64,000 bases of DNA from contig NC_092323.1 of the NCBI RefSeq assembly GCF_036785885.1, positions 21,646,501 to 21,710,500 of the forward strand, in the 5' to 3' direction. The DNA comes from Coffea arabica (lineage: Eukaryota > Streptophyta > Magnoliopsida > Gentianales > Rubiaceae). A model generated the notes under the pieces. That model did not search any database and was not told the DNA's origin. It saw only the letters and a list, made by a program, of their open reading frames with translations. Within the stretch, counting starts at the first letter, position 1. Each line of letters starts with the position of its first letter. This document shows, piece by piece, positions 12,395-24,264 of this stretch. A program made the translations under genes and the position numbers.

Positions 12395-14250
12395 CGAGCT
12401 ACCTCTTCCAAATAGAAAAGATGATCTAGACTCCCAGCCTGCAACTGTTGGCAGCAGTAATATTTTGCTGGCTCGTGAAAATCAAATTTAGCCAAGTTAT
12501 CTGCTAAATTATGGAAGTTGATCGCATAAAAGACGAAGCATGAAGAAACCTGCCTTTAAAGGTATCCTAAGATACCACAGCCTTTTAAATACAAAAGATG
12601 GATCCCTGAGAACTCACCCGAACTTGTCAAAGACGAAAACCAAGAGGAGGGTTTGTATGGTAAAATTTTGGAAAAGTACAAATCTTCCTCAAACACCAAA
12701 AATTGAGGCTTAAAGTTCCTTGAAGTGTTGGAAAAAGTCTGAAGTGAGGTAGAGTTACCATAAGTCACAAATGAGTGACTAATGTAATATGACATGTAGG
12801 TTTTAATACGCTATTATAAGTTTCACTAGGGACAAAGTTGTGGCTGTAAATTGTGTATAACCAATAGTAAGTTTTTGCATAAAAGAAATGAATTTCACAA
12901 TTTACGTAACTAACTCTTTAAATAACAATCTTATTAAATTTTTAGTAAAAATATCACTTTTTCTCCAAATCTTATCATTTTTTATATAAAACATATCTTA
13001 CTAATTTTCAAGCAAAACTTACCGTTTGTTATACAGAAGTTATTACTTGTTCAAGCATAATTTATTACATTATTAACATATCTTACCATTTTTTCATGCA
13101 AACCATTCCAATTTTTAAGTAAAATTTACCGTTCTTTTAATGAAATTCACAACTACTTTTTTATGACTAAAAACTCTTGGTAAAATTTATCATCCTGTTA
13201 ATGATATTTACAACATTTCTTCAGGCACTTTTTATGCTTTTTTTTAAAGCACTCTTACTTAGCAAAAACATATAGCGTTATTAGCAAAACTTATTACTTT
13301 ATTTATAAATAATATTTTTCTATGAATAAATTAGTTAGTGCATACACTTTTCAATCTATAGCTCATGTATTCACAGTCATTGCTTATTTACAATTGAATA
13401 CGTGTTTAAATAAAACTATATTTTAACAAAACACTAAATATTCTACTCTACGCAACCAATGCCTTAAGGATTATCATTGCACTATTCTTTCTCATGAATA
13501 TTATTGATAATTTTATTGCAAAGTGTAATTTTATTAGGAACATACCAATTTTCTTGGTAAATTTACAACTATATTATTGACGATTCCTGGTTTTTGCAAA
13601 CATAAGAAAACATCTTATAAGTTTACATACTACTATTTAGGATGTTTACAACTACTATTAGTCAAAGTCTTTTTTTTACGTAACAGCACATCTAATCTAG
13701 TTTAATCTACTCCTACTTTTTTTTAGGAGGGAGCCTACTCTAAGAGATGGCTCAATTGAGTCGAAGGAACCTGATGAGGTAGATGGTTCAATTGAGTCGA
13801 AGGAACCTGACGGGTGCACCATATACCTGTATAAATTTAAAATAAATCTCATATAAAGACATATTGATAAAAAGCAAGATTTGAACCTTGAACATTCTAT
13901 CCTACAATTAATATGATAACCAACTCATCCGAAGGGAGCTGGTTATTAGTCAAATATTGTTGGCAGACTCTTTGTTCTTTTCCTTTTTGCAGCTCCAAGA
14001 CTCTTATCTTGTCTTGGTCTGTTTAATGGAGATTTTATGATGCAAGGGGCTCCGGGCCTAATGCATCCTGCCGCACCACTGCATGATGGAAAAGCGATGA
14101 TGTCTACTTACTGGGGTTCACCAATCCTATTTCAATACGACCAATCGTTTGAATCGGAATGATCTTCCGTCACATTTATTTCCTGATCAATCTTTGTCTA
14201 CTTTTATTAATTCAATTGGGTTTTACGTAGAAGATCAATTTATTAATCAA
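12395..14250. other. Intergenic part of copy A
   Basis: No gene seen. Positions 12,600-12,930 and 13,560-14,250 match copy B. The interval 12,930-13,560 is very AT-rich, has degenerate repeats of a phrase like TTACCGTT/AATGAAATTCACAAC and is missing from copy B near 23,330. Confidence 0.55.
13745..13815. repeat. Two-copy tandem repeat, 36-bp unit
   Basis: The unit beginning AGATGG and containing TCAATTGAGTCGAAGGAACC is present twice head to tail (13,745-13,780 and 13,781-13,815) with a few substitutions. It is absent from the matching part of copy B. Confidence 0.75.
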
Positions 14251-15690
14251 TAAACTTTTAACTGTAATTCTCTTGTCAAAAGGAAAAAACTTGATTCTAT
14301 TGAAGGGCGGAAAAAAAGTATGACAATTAGATAGCATGAAAGCCATCATCAAGGCTGAATTGCTAAAATCATCTTTGCAACAAGAGCTTGCTTAGTAAAC
14401 TAACAATTATTTACCAGAAAATAATGAAAAAAAAACCGTGACTAAATACAAGATATTATTCCAACATTTATTTTTCTAACTGAAAACGTAAAAATTGAAG
14501 AAATAAAACACACCTTAAAAAAAAATATTGCCCCATCATCTTAAATATTTGAGAGAATTTAGGATGTGGAAACTGGAAGAATCAATATTCAAAAATGGTG
14601 TGCAACTAATATCAAGAACTAAAACTAAAGGCTAAACTAAGGAAGGGACTGATTTGATGAACTTCCACATTCTCTTTAACGAATCCTCTCGTATGATTTG
14701 ATTATGAATCATTGGATCCTATGTTCTCATCAAAACAAGTCCCAAGAACTAAATCAGGGAGAAAGTCAGTCAATACTTATTATCTCTCACCTAATTGACA
14801 ATTATCTATTGCCCAAGTTTGATATCACAACCCTGCCGTCCATTGCTGGAATAATTGGTTATATACTAGAAGCATTTACAGGGGAATTTATCCAATTTTT
14901 GAACTTGCCTAAAGGGAAACTTTCGTTCTAGTCGAAATCAAATTGGGTTTGTTTGGATTGAGGATTATTTGTCAAAATTTATTTGCATACATCATCATTA
15001 CAATTTTCAACACACCTTTTTATATTCTCAATTACCTTTTTATCTCACATACATCACATCATAAAAAATGCTACAATAAAAATATCTCAAATAATTTACA
15101 ATCCAAACAGAGTACTGCTTTCCAGACAAACAAAGGAAATTCTGTTTCGCTTATCTAGGACTTTGTTCTCATTCAAATATCATTAGTTGTAATCTTTTAA
15201 TTGGTGTGATTGATTTTCATAAGCAAGTTCCAGTTCTTGTTCAGATTACAGTAAATTTTTTTCATGGATTTTGTTAAGGGTGAAGTTTGTTGAGGATGTG
15301 CAAATTCTGACCGGCAGGGAAGCATATTCCAATATCACCTAAATCGAATAATTTGTTCATACATATAAGCAACTTACATAAGCGTAATTTTGTGAACATT
15401 AATGTGCACTCTGGTGAATATAAAGGTGCACAAGTGTCCGAAATTAAATACTAATCACTTAATTGTTAACAATTACCTAAGTTGTGTACGTAAAGTATTG
15501 GTTTGGTATTAAGAAAATATTTGTTCAATCTTGAATTCAACATTAGCAAGTACCATAAGCTAGAATAATCAACTAACAATTAGTATGAACTTAAATTGAT
15601 TCAGTAATGTAACAAAAGAAAAAGAATACTCCAATTTGAACGTAAAATACAAATTTTGTAATTAAAAATGCTTCTTTGATAAAGATGCAG
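14250..15690. repeat. Distal block of duplication copy A
   Basis: Nearly identical to 24,265-24,640 followed by 26,035-26,960. The part 14,250-14,560 belongs to an older repeat also found at 5,560-5,880 and 42,960-43,190. Small ORFs here are not protein-like; their sequence is shared with the other copy only as DNA. Confidence 0.75.
14947..15110. mobile_element. Short MITE with GTTTGTTTGGAT / ATCCAAAC ends
   Basis: The two halves are imperfect inverted repeats. The whole segment is absent from copy B, where the flanks are joined near 26,392, so it is an insertion in copy A. The same family occurs at 22,637-22,808. I see no clean target duplication, so the superfamily is open. Confidence 0.7.
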
Positions 15691-16410
15691 TAAACAATTT
15701 AAACAAATAATCATGATAAAGATACCGTAAAATAGGCAGTAAAAAATCTAGGATGATTTTTTTCTTAATCTATTATTAGAAAAACGTAGTAAACAATAGA
15801 GTAACCCAATTGTATATTTTATCACACAATAAAAATGAATAAACACGCACAAAAAAATCCACACTAAAAAAGGATGCCTTTTACGATTATAATTACATAA
15901 GCAATAGAATTCAAATAATGAAAAAAAAGAGAATAAAACCCCTCAAAAAATAGAAAAAGATATCAACTATATATAAAAAAAGAAAAAGGAATAAAAGAAA
16001 AGGAAAAATAACAACCCCGTCTAGCAAGGGGAAAAATACGATCCTATCCATATCCAATTTGTAAGATACAGGCGAACATCATAATTCATACAAAAAAAAA
16101 GAAGAAAACATTTCAAAAACAATAAGGATTCCAGTAGCACCACAATTATATCATCATTTACTATTTACATTTACATAAAAGAGGTAAGAACTCTAGTAGC
16201 AGTGCAACTATTATTACTACCTATGAAAGGTAAATAACAGTAATAATCATAGTATAATAACAGTAATATAATAATAAAAGTAACAATATGGTAAGCAATT
16301 TAACAGCAACAAAGTTTTTGGAAAAAAAAGGAAAAAGAAGGGAAAAAGAGCAAAACTTGTAAGAAATGCGGCACCACCACAAAAAAAGAGCAAAACAGAA
16401 GTAAGCATTA
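15691..16410. other. Junction between duplication copies
   Basis: Very AT-rich, A-rich on the plus strand. No gene or recognisable transposon seen. This interval contains the boundary between the end of copy A and the start of copy B. Confidence 0.4.
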
Positions 16411-16499
16411 TATACAAAAAGGAAAAGTACCACGTAATAATAAACAATTTTGGCAGGCGCAATTTTTTTGGCAAACTATTATTCAAGAAAAAGGAGGAA

Positions 16500-17270
16500 C
16501 CCCTCCCCCATCCCCATCCCCGTTGCCTACAAATTCCCCCGCCCCGCCCCGCCCCGCCCCGCCCCACTTCCCCCGCGGGTATTCCCGTGGGGTTAATAAA
16601 AATTTGTTATATAATTTTATTATAGTTAAATTTTAGCAAATAATCAAATACTAAAATATCAATACATCATCAAATTATTATTCATTGTAATTTCACAATT
16701 GAAACTTATAAAAACAATCAAACAAAAGTTATTTGAATACAATCCAACATAATGAAATAAATACAACTAAAGTAGTCAAGTTTTCACTTTTGGCACAAAT
16801 ATAATCACTAATTCATTATTTTGTTTGTGCTTTTTTTGAGAAAAAAATGTTATTGTATTAACTGTAATTAGGGATTCAGTATAAATGTATTAGTAAATTT
16901 AGTATAACCAATTAATAATTTGTAGTAGTACATATATATAATTATTAGTATAATTGATAATATCAATTATATTACATATACCAATATACATTATATAATA
17001 CATATAACTAATAATATCATTATCATAAGTTTGTAACTAATCAAATTATATATTATATATATAATTATATACATACATATATTTATTTATTTTTTTAAAG
17101 CCGATGGGGGGGCGGGGGATGGGGTTGGAGTACACTCCCCCGTCCCTCGCCCTCATTTCTAAGCCGGGGGGGGGGGGGGAATTCCCCCCACCCCGACCCC
17201 ACCTCCCACACCAACCCTAGCCCTATTAGCCCTCAGCGGGACGGGTGGCCGCCCCATTGCCATCCTTATC
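16500..17270. repeat. Insertion with very GC-rich ends and an AT-rich core
   Basis: The left end (16,500-16,590) is C-rich with four or more tandem CCCCG units and the right end (17,100-17,265) has long G and C runs, while the middle (16,600-17,095) is nearly all A/T with TATATA runs. Copy A has unrelated sequence of about 180 bp at the same place. No coding capacity is seen. It resembles a GC-ended non-autonomous repeat but I cannot name the family. Confidence 0.6.
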
Positions 17271-17460
17271 AGCCGATTGCACCTATATTTAACTCATAAC
17301 ACACCGAAATTCTATTATTTATTTATTAAATCCCACGATTCATCAGTGACCTCTCAAAAGTACCGCAATTCATAAAGAATTTTTGCAAGGGCAATTTTAT
17401 TTTTGGCAACTTATTATTCAGGAAAAAGCAGAAAACAACATAGTGGTACAACTAAATATT

Positions 17461-17480
17461 CTAATAATAATAATAATAAT
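17461..17480. repeat. TAA microsatellite
   Basis: About six TAA units. The counterpart at 500-520 in copy A is shorter. Confidence 0.8.
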
Positions 17481-18355
17481 AGCAATACAATAATAAATTA
17501 ATAATAATATGGCAAGCAATTTAATAGCAAGAGAATTTGGGGAAAAAAGAAACCGGGGAAAAAAAGAGAACAAAAGCAATATAAGAAATGTAGCAACACC
17601 ACAAAATTATATATTCTAATACAAATAACACTAATAATAACAGTAATACACATACTACAAAAATAATAACATGGCAAGCAATTAAATAGCAGCAGAGTTT
17701 GGGGGGAAAAGGGGGAAAAAGAAGAGGGGAAAAAATGAAATCCAGCATCACAACAAATATAATATTACACAACAAGAAGAATAAAAAGAAGAAAACAGAA
17801 AGAACTAATTTAAGGGACTTGACCTGAGCGTGCAGGAGGACGACCGATTTTTAAGGGATTTGGACATCATCTTTTGAAGTTGAATTAATCCACCAGATGT
17901 GCATTGTAGAAAATGGAGAGGAGTTCAAGTCCAATGGAGAGGAGTTCAAGTCCCTAATTTAAGCACTCCTTCCCACTTAATATGTAACTCCTTTTATATA
18001 CAATACTTCCAAAGGTAAAAAGGAACATAACCAAGTTTTTTTTTCCTTTTTTTCTTGTCTCTTCTTAATATTTGTTGCAAAAAAAAGGGGATGCTTTAAC
18101 ATATTAATTAATTGAGCGTATGGTTCTTTGTTGAGGAAAAATAGAAGCAATTTAAAAGTTTCTGTACTACTCTGACTGAAATACAGAGATGGAAAAGTGT
18201 ATCTTGCATATAGACTTGTGCTCAGCCAACTAGAAGCATCATATCAATCCGTAGCAGAATTAAAAAAAAAAGGAATTGAGACTGGCTGCATCAACTCAAA
18301 CAAAAAGGGAAAAAAAAAAAAGGAAGCTCCAGAAATTGCTTTCAAGAAATTTGAA

Positions 18356-21300
18356 TTAGACACGTTGTGAGGGGATTTGACTCTGTTTCTGAGGGACTTG
18401 ACTCTTCTTTTCTTCTTTGCTGGAACTCCGCGCATGAACACAATATTCAATTGAGATCTTTAGAGCCTCATTTCCCATATCTATTTGTTCTTGTTGAATT
18501 TGCTTCACTGAATTTGCAACAGACTCACGACACCCTCTCACCTCAATCATTTCGAGAGTCGGACATTCCCCTAAACAAGAAGGCACCTCTTCCAAGTTCG
18601 GACACCAGTCGACAACCAGTTTCTCAAGACGGGGAAAATTATCAGAAGATGCAGTCCAGCTGCGAAAGCTCGGCAAGTTTATCAATTTTAAGACTCGGAG
18701 CTTAGGGAACTCCTCTTCTTTCATTTCCCATTCTTCCCCAAACGAGTAAAAGAGTAATTTAAGCACTTCAAGATTGGGCAACTTTCCAATTGTTGAGATT
18801 TCACTCCATGGCTGATCAGTCTTTCGGAGTGTCAACTTCTTCAAATTCAATGGGAATTTAAATCCAAATCCGCCAAAATGACGCAGAGTAAGTGATTCTA
18901 GTTGACTCAAACAGTCAAACCCAAGAATCCCGTTGCCAATTCTTGTAGTTTCCTCGCTTGATTTCTTCATGTTACATCTTAGCCTGCGGATGCTTGGTAA
19001 CTTTGCCAGTGTCTTTTGCAAGCTTTGAGAGGAGGGATCAACGGCAAGGCTTAAAGTGTCTAAATGATCTAAACCTGGGGATACTTCAAGATTTTCAACA
19101 GGAAACATAAAACCAATATCAGGATCTGTAGTCCATAGATGCCTCAATGTCTTGATGTTCCAGATAGTCTTGGGTAACAAACAATCATAGTTGTTTCCCC
19201 GTAGCAGAAAAGTTTGTAACCTCGAGAGGTTAGCAATTGCAGCTGGGATGAAATTTACTCCTCTAATACGAAGAGCCAAGTATCTCAAGTGAGCAAGCAA
19301 AAATACTTCCATCGGAAAATATGCAACAAACTCCAATTCCCCGAAATCCAACACTCTTAGAAGTTTAGGTAACCAAAACCCCAAACCATCCTCCTTAAAC
19401 GATAACAAACTGCGTGCACTGGGAAATTCTGGCATTGACTCCCGAATCATCAAATTCCTGGCACGTCGATTGCAAACTCGAAGGGGGTTGCTTGGGCCAG
19501 TAAGAATACAACAATCATTCCGACTATGCAAAATATGTAGAAAGTTTTCTTCTTTGGCTTTTTTCACACAAAACTCATGTACCAAATCGTGAACCCGGCA
19601 GGCTTTGGCACCACCCATAGTTCTTTGTTCGGAAACCGTGACTAAACTTCTATCAACCAGATCCTTCAAATAGTCATATGCCACATCTTCTAAGCTCTTT
19701 TCTTCAGTCTTCCGCACGAAGCCTTCAGAGATCCAAAGCCATAACAACCTTTGGACAGGAACATTTTCGTCTTCTTGAAATGCACCAAAGTAAAGGAGGC
19801 ATGGCTTCAAATCATCCGATAAATGACTGTAACTCAGCTCTAGTGTCGTCATGCCGTATTCATCATCAAGAACAATACTGGAAGTTAGACTCTTTGCAAC
19901 TTCTTTCCAGCAGTCTTCTGCAGTATTAGCAAGAATTCCAGCAACGAGGACAACTGTGAGAGGTAAGCCCCTACATAATTTTGCTATTTGAGATCCAACT
20001 TTACCTAGTGTCGGCGGAAAACTTTCTTTGCCAAATACCTTTTTCTGCAGCAATTTCCAACTCTCTTCTTCGGTAAGCTGACGGAGATTGTGAGCCCTGC
20101 TATCAGGATTGAATTGCAATTGAATTCTACTGGTGAAGAGAATCCTACTTCCATTAGCATCATCGGGCAGTGAACTTTTCACCAAATTCCATGCCTTAAT
20201 CTCCCACACATCATCCAAAAAAATGAGATACCTATTTCTCTTTAAAAGTTTGTACAGCTCGTGAGCCAAATCATTTTCATCCATCTCAAGATATTCATCA
20301 AGACTTCTAGAAGAAATACAACATAAAAGCTGAACTAACAAATTGTGCATGCTATACACTTGAGAAACAGTACACCGAGCAAGGCTATGAAAGTGGCTCA
20401 AAATTAATGGATCATTGTAAACTCTATTGGCCAATGTTGTCTTACCAAGTCCAGCCATACCCACAATTGAAACAAAATCCAACAGCTTTGAACCCCTGGT
20501 AAGACTATGAATAATTGTCTTTACCTCATCATCAAAACCCACCAGAACTTCATTCAACACTGGGATGCTACGTTTTGACTCAATGCGGAAAGATTTCTGG
20601 TTAGTTCTCTGAGCTCCACAGTCATGCCTCGTGCTATCATAGGTTTCACGGGCCTCAGTCCTCAAAAGCTGGATATCTCTGGCAACTCTTTCCAAATATT
20701 CATGTTTATCACCAGCCACGATAGAGTCAATGACAAACTCTGCCCCGTGTACGACCTCCATAATCCGACTCCAAAGAGCTTGGAGTTTTCCATTCCAGTT
20801 GCGCTGGTCTGCTATCTTGACAAGGAAAGATCTTAAGAATACGAGATCTTCCAGGACTGTGTGGATTTGATCTTTCGGGAATGCAATTGAATCATCAGCC
20901 TCGTTACAAATTTCTAGTTCCTTCAGATTTTCAAGGAAAAAATCCATAGAGCCCAACTCATTAGTCCTAGGAAAACCAAATCCTGATACTGATGTTACTG
21001 GATCGGTAACTTCTGCCCTAATAAACTTGAGCACTTTAAGCAAATGAAAAAGAGCAAGATCAGTTTCCTTGGCCAAGCCTTTTTCGATTTGATTCACAGA
21101 AAGAGAAAAAATTACAACCGCTGCATCACAGGCCACAACTCCAATAAGATTCTTCAATTCATGGCATAGATCCTTGAACTTCTCCTGATGCCTGAGGAGG
21201 ATTGTCAGGAATCTTAGCCCGTCAACAAGTTTGAGCATTTGATTCATGATCAGGACTGGAGCATTGGTACAAGGTTGTAGTAGCTCTGCAGTATTCTGAA

Positions 21301-22135
21301 CGAGATGATCCATAAAGTCAGCTACTAGATGCTTATTCTTCTCCAGAGCTGAAATGTCTGATGATCTCGATAACTTTGCAGCAGTCAAGACATGGATGTA
21401 AGTTTCTCGGACCTGGGGATCACCAGGATTAATCTTCTCATCTATTAGTCGAGACATTTGAAGTTTTGTTTGATTCCGTACTTCATTATCTGTGTGAAAG
21501 TACCATAGAGAAGCCAGGTGTAATGCATTGATAGCCATCACTTCAGCGTGAATCAAGAGATCTATCAGTTGCTGACCCTTGACACCGCGAAGCATGGCAA
21601 AGAGAATGAAGCTTTTCAACAACATTAGCTTCTTTCCGAAATGGAAATGGAATCCATTCATTTTAGCCAGAGCCTTTGAAACCGAATCAATGAAATCAAT
21701 AACTAGTTCTGGATCTCTCAGCCAGTAATACTCCAACAAAAAGTTGATGCACGGTTCCTTGATATGTGTCTCGAAAAACAACTTGATTGCTTCCCGGACT
21801 CTGGTGAGCTCACTTCCGAGCCGAGACAAATCAGCTGAACAAGAATGAATCAAGCGTTCGCTGCAAGCAAATTCAAGATCTTGCATTCTCCTGATAATCA
21901 GATTTTGAATTCTGAAAGAAGTAACCTCCTTCTCATCTTGTTCCAAACAGGTTTCATGGTTCCTCCTCCTCCTACACTTTGTCAGATACAGATTAAAGCT
22001 TTGTAATAGTCTCACCTCCCTCTCCAGCTCGCTGATAGCAACACTAAACTCAGAAGGGAATGCCTCATTGATCCAGCCCAGATAATCGAGAGCGAACTCA
22101 AAGCAACTGGGGCTACCGCTCCAGCATATCTCCAT
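18356..22135 (-). CDS. R1-type CC-NB-LRR (NLR) disease resistance protein, intact
   Basis: Intracellular immune receptor of the late-blight R1 homologue type, 1,259 aa from a single exon. Residues about 1-390 form the long R1-type N-terminal extension. Residues 400-500 are the Rx-like coiled coil with AEFVIDSIV as the EDVID equivalent. The NB-ARC follows: P-loop GMAGLGKTT at 559-567, kinase-2 LIFLDDVWE near 637-645, RNBS-B GSRILFTSR at 662-670, GLPL inside CRGLPLT at 721-727, RNBS-D near 779-793 and an MHD-type VHD at 848-850. About a dozen LRRs fill 900-1,215, and the tail is short and charged. All switch motifs look intact. The start MEIC is shared with the paralogue at 1,094-4,881, which differs at roughly one residue in ten by eye. 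The recognised effector cannot be inferred. Confidence 0.95.
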   Translation of the reverse strand: MEICWSGSPSCFEFALDYLGWINEAFPSEFSVAISELEREVRLLQSFNLYLTKCRRRRNHETCLEQDEKEVTSFRIQNLIIRRMQDLEFACSERLIHSCSADLSRLGSELTRVREAIKLFFETHIKEPCINFLLEYYWLRDPELVIDFIDSVSKALAKMNGFHFHFGKKLMLLKSFILFAMLRGVKGQQLIDLLIHAEVMAINALHLASLWYFHTDNEVRNQTKLQMSRLIDEKINPGDPQVRETYIHVLTAAKLSRSSDISALEKNKHLVADFMDHLVQNTAELLQPCTNAPVLIMNQMLKLVDGLRFLTILLRHQEKFKDLCHELKNLIGVVACDAAVVIFSLSVNQIEKGLAKETDLALFHLLKVLKFIRAEVTDPVTSVSGFGFPRTNELGSMDFFLENLKELEICNEADDSIAFPKDQIHTVLEDLVFLRSFLVKIADQRNWNGKLQALWSRIMEVVHGAEFVIDSIVAGDKHEYLERVARDIQLLRTEARETYDSTRHDCGAQRTNQKSFRIESKRSIPVLNEVLVGFDDEVKTIIHSLTRGSKLLDFVSIVGMAGLGKTTLANRVYNDPLILSHFHSLARCTVSQVYSMHNLLVQLLCCISSRSLDEYLEMDENDLAHELYKLLKRNRYLIFLDDVWEIKAWNLVKSSLPDDANGSRILFTSRIQLQFNPDSRAHNLRQLTEEESWKLLQKKVFGKESFPPTLGKVGSQIAKLCRGLPLTVVLVAGILANTAEDCWKEVAKSLTSSIVLDDEYGMTTLELSYSHLSDDLKPCLLYFGAFQEDENVPVQRLLWLWISEGFVRKTEEKSLEDVAYDYLKDLVDRSLVTVSEQRTMGGAKACRVHDLVHEFCVKKAKEENFLHILHSRNDCCILTGPSNPLRVCNRRARNLMIRESMPEFPSARSLLSFKEDGLGFWLPKLLRVLDFGELEFVAYFPMEVFLLAHLRYLALRIRGVNFIPAAIANLSRLQTFLLRGNNYDCLLPKTIWNIKTLRHLWTTDPDIGFMFPVENLEVSPGLDHLDTLSLAVDPSSQSLQKTLAKLPSIRRLRCNMKKSSEETTRIGNGILGFDCLSQLESLTLRHFGGFGFKFPLNLKKLTLRKTDQPWSEISTIGKLPNLEVLKLLFYSFGEEWEMKEEEFPKLRVLKLINLPSFRSWTASSDNFPRLEKLVVDWCPNLEEVPSCLGECPTLEMIEVRGCRESVANSVKQIQQEQIDMGNEALKISIEYCVHARSSSKEEKKSQVPQKQSQIPSQRV

Positions 22136-22519
22136 TGTTGAACCTTCTATTCACTCTGAGTTCAAATTTGTTTCTTGAATTAACTTTAGTTCAAGGTTTA
22201 CAACTTTCTCATGACCAGAAAATAGTCAAATATTGTAGGCGAGACTTTTCCTTCTTTTCCCGTTGCAAGTTGCGAGACTCTTGTCTTGTCCTGCTGCTGT
22301 GTTGGTAGAGACACAGACGGTCCCCACCCCGGAGCCTAAGCGAGATAGCTTTTGTCTACTTTCGGCGGCTAATTTCTCGGAAAAACTAGTAGTCATAACA
22401 ACGAAAACTCACCCTTTTTTAATGAAAAATCACCTTGCCTGACATTAAGATATTAGCCCAACATTTGAATTTTCCAACTGAAAACATGAAAATTGAAGAA
22501 ATATAGCATCCCCTTATAG
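22136..22519. other. Upstream region of the intact NLR
   Basis: Matches 4,882-5,110 and 5,760-5,860 of copy A, with about 650 bp of copy A missing between. The promoter must lie here or beyond but no clear TATA box is seen on the minus strand. Confidence 0.5.
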
Positions 22520-22808
22520 TGTGTTTGGGTTGTAAATTATTTGAGATATTTTTACTGTAACATTTTTTGTGATGTGATGTATGTGGGATAAAAAGATAAT
22601 TGAAAAAATAAAAATGTGTATTGAAAATTGTACAGGGTTTGTTTGGACAGCATATTATTTGGTCAAATATATTTGCTATCACCATTACAATTTTCAATAC
22701 AGTTTTTTATCTTCCCAATTACCGTTCTATCTCACATACATCACATCACAAAAAGTGCTACAGTAATTATTCTAAATAATATTTTAAATAATACCCTATC
22801 CAAACACA
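22520..22808. mobile_element. Rearranged MITE: one full and one half copy, head to head
   Basis: Outer ends TGTGTTTGG and CCAAACACA form a 9-bp inverted repeat. Positions 22,637-22,808 resemble the complete MITE at 14,947-15,110, including a second internal GTTTGTTTGGA start. Positions 22,520-22,632 are the reverse complement of its right half. The segment is absent from copy A near 5,855. No clear target duplication. Confidence 0.7.
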
Positions 22809-24264
22809 GTAATAATGATATAAACAAATATATTTAGGCAAATAATCTCCGGAGCGTGTTTGCCAACACGTTAAATTAGTAATCCAAATTTCAGGCTTCT
22901 AAAGTCTTCCACATATATTGCCCATTTTTAGCTTTCTGTCGACAATGTACTTCAACACTTATTTGTCAAAGACGAATAAAATGATAAGCAGAGGCTACTG
23001 AAAATTCACCTAAACTTGTCAAAGACCAAAACATATTTGTCCATAGAGTCACCAAGAGTAGAATTTGTATGGTAAAATTTTGGAAAAGTACAAATCTTCC
23101 TCGAACACCAAAAATTGAGGCTTAAAGTTCCTCCAGGTGTTGGAAAAGTCTAAAGTGAGGAAGAGTTACCATAAGTCACAAATGAGTGACCAATGTAATA
23201 CGACATGTAGGTTTTAATACGCTATTATAAGTTTCACTAGGGACAAAGTTGTGGCGGTAAATTGCGTATAACCAATAGTAAGTTTTTGTATAAAAGAATG
23301 AATTTCACAATTTATATGTAACTAACTGTTTTATATTATTGACTATTCCTGGTTTTTGCAAAGCATAAGAAAACATCTTATGAGCTTGCATGCTAGTATT
23401 TAGGATATTTACAACTACGGGAGGGTATCTCCATTATTGTATCTTCTATTCGCCCTGAAAATAGTCAAATATTGTTGGCGAGACTCTTTGTTCTTTTGCT
23501 TTTTGCTTTGGTGGAGACTTTATGATGCAGCGGGCTCCGGGCCTAATGCAGCCTGCCGCACAACGACATGATGGAAAAGCGACGATGACTGCTGACTAGA
23601 GTCCACTAAACCGATTTCAATACAACCAATAGTTTGAATCACAACGGATCTTCTGTCACATTAATTTTTTATGTTAATTTTTGTTCCACTTTTATTAATT
23701 CAGTTGGATTTTATGTAGAAGATCAATTTATTAATTCAATTGCTCCCCAGAAGTCCAGAAGGAGAAAAGACTGAGATTATTAAAATGATGCAAACACTGA
23801 CAAGATACTTACTATGATGCCTTGGCCATATACCCAATCTACTAGTAGATATTAAGCAAACACCCATTAGAAAAATGCATTATTTGTTTTGCTATTTACC
23901 CAAATGAAATTCTATTCTAACCATGTATTTCCTTTAAGGACAATAGGATGGAACTAACTTAGGTACAAAAGGAAGAGTACAAGGCACATAGATGTTGGGT
24001 TGGACGTTTTGCTCTCTCTTTTTTTTTTCTTTTTTTTTTTTGGATTTATAAAATTAAAGAACACGCAAACTAGAATCTTAAAGTATTTTTCCAGAATACC
24101 ATCATTATGCTTGTGAACACCAACTTAATTAGGAGTTTAAGAGCACCTAAAAATCAAGACATATAACTCCGATCAACTATACCCATTGGGACTACAATTG
24201 TTCATGTAACATTTCTTAAAAAATTCAAACCCGAACTCACCAAACAAATCCTGCCAACTTAGCA
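22809..24264. other. Intergenic part of copy B
   Basis: No gene seen. Includes stretches matching copy A (22,870-22,960 with 5,890-5,970, 22,990-23,330 with 12,600-12,930, 23,330-23,745 with 13,560-14,250) and a block, 23,745-24,264, not present in copy A. T-rich run at 24,019-24,040. Confidence 0.5.

Larger units (their letters stand above)
1..15690. repeat. Segmental duplication, copy A
   Basis: This stretch matches about 16,410-26,960 in the same orientation and order: NLR downstream flank, NLR, NLR upstream flank (4,882-5,970 with 22,136-22,960), a block at 12,600-12,930 (with 22,990-23,330), 13,560-14,250 (with 23,330-23,745), 14,250-14,600 (with 24,265-24,640) and 14,600-15,690 (with 26,035-26,960). 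Copy A alone carries the CACTA transposon and the AT-rich tract 12,930-13,560. The left limit may lie outside the window. Confidence 0.85.

Noticed and set aside
14698..15186. Overlapping short ORFs in the duplicated block
   Set aside because: The frames are not preserved in copy B and part of the sequence is a MITE.
16221..16567. Two minus-strand ORFs rich in F, L and G
   Set aside because: They arise from A-rich and CCCCG-repeat sequence; composition only.
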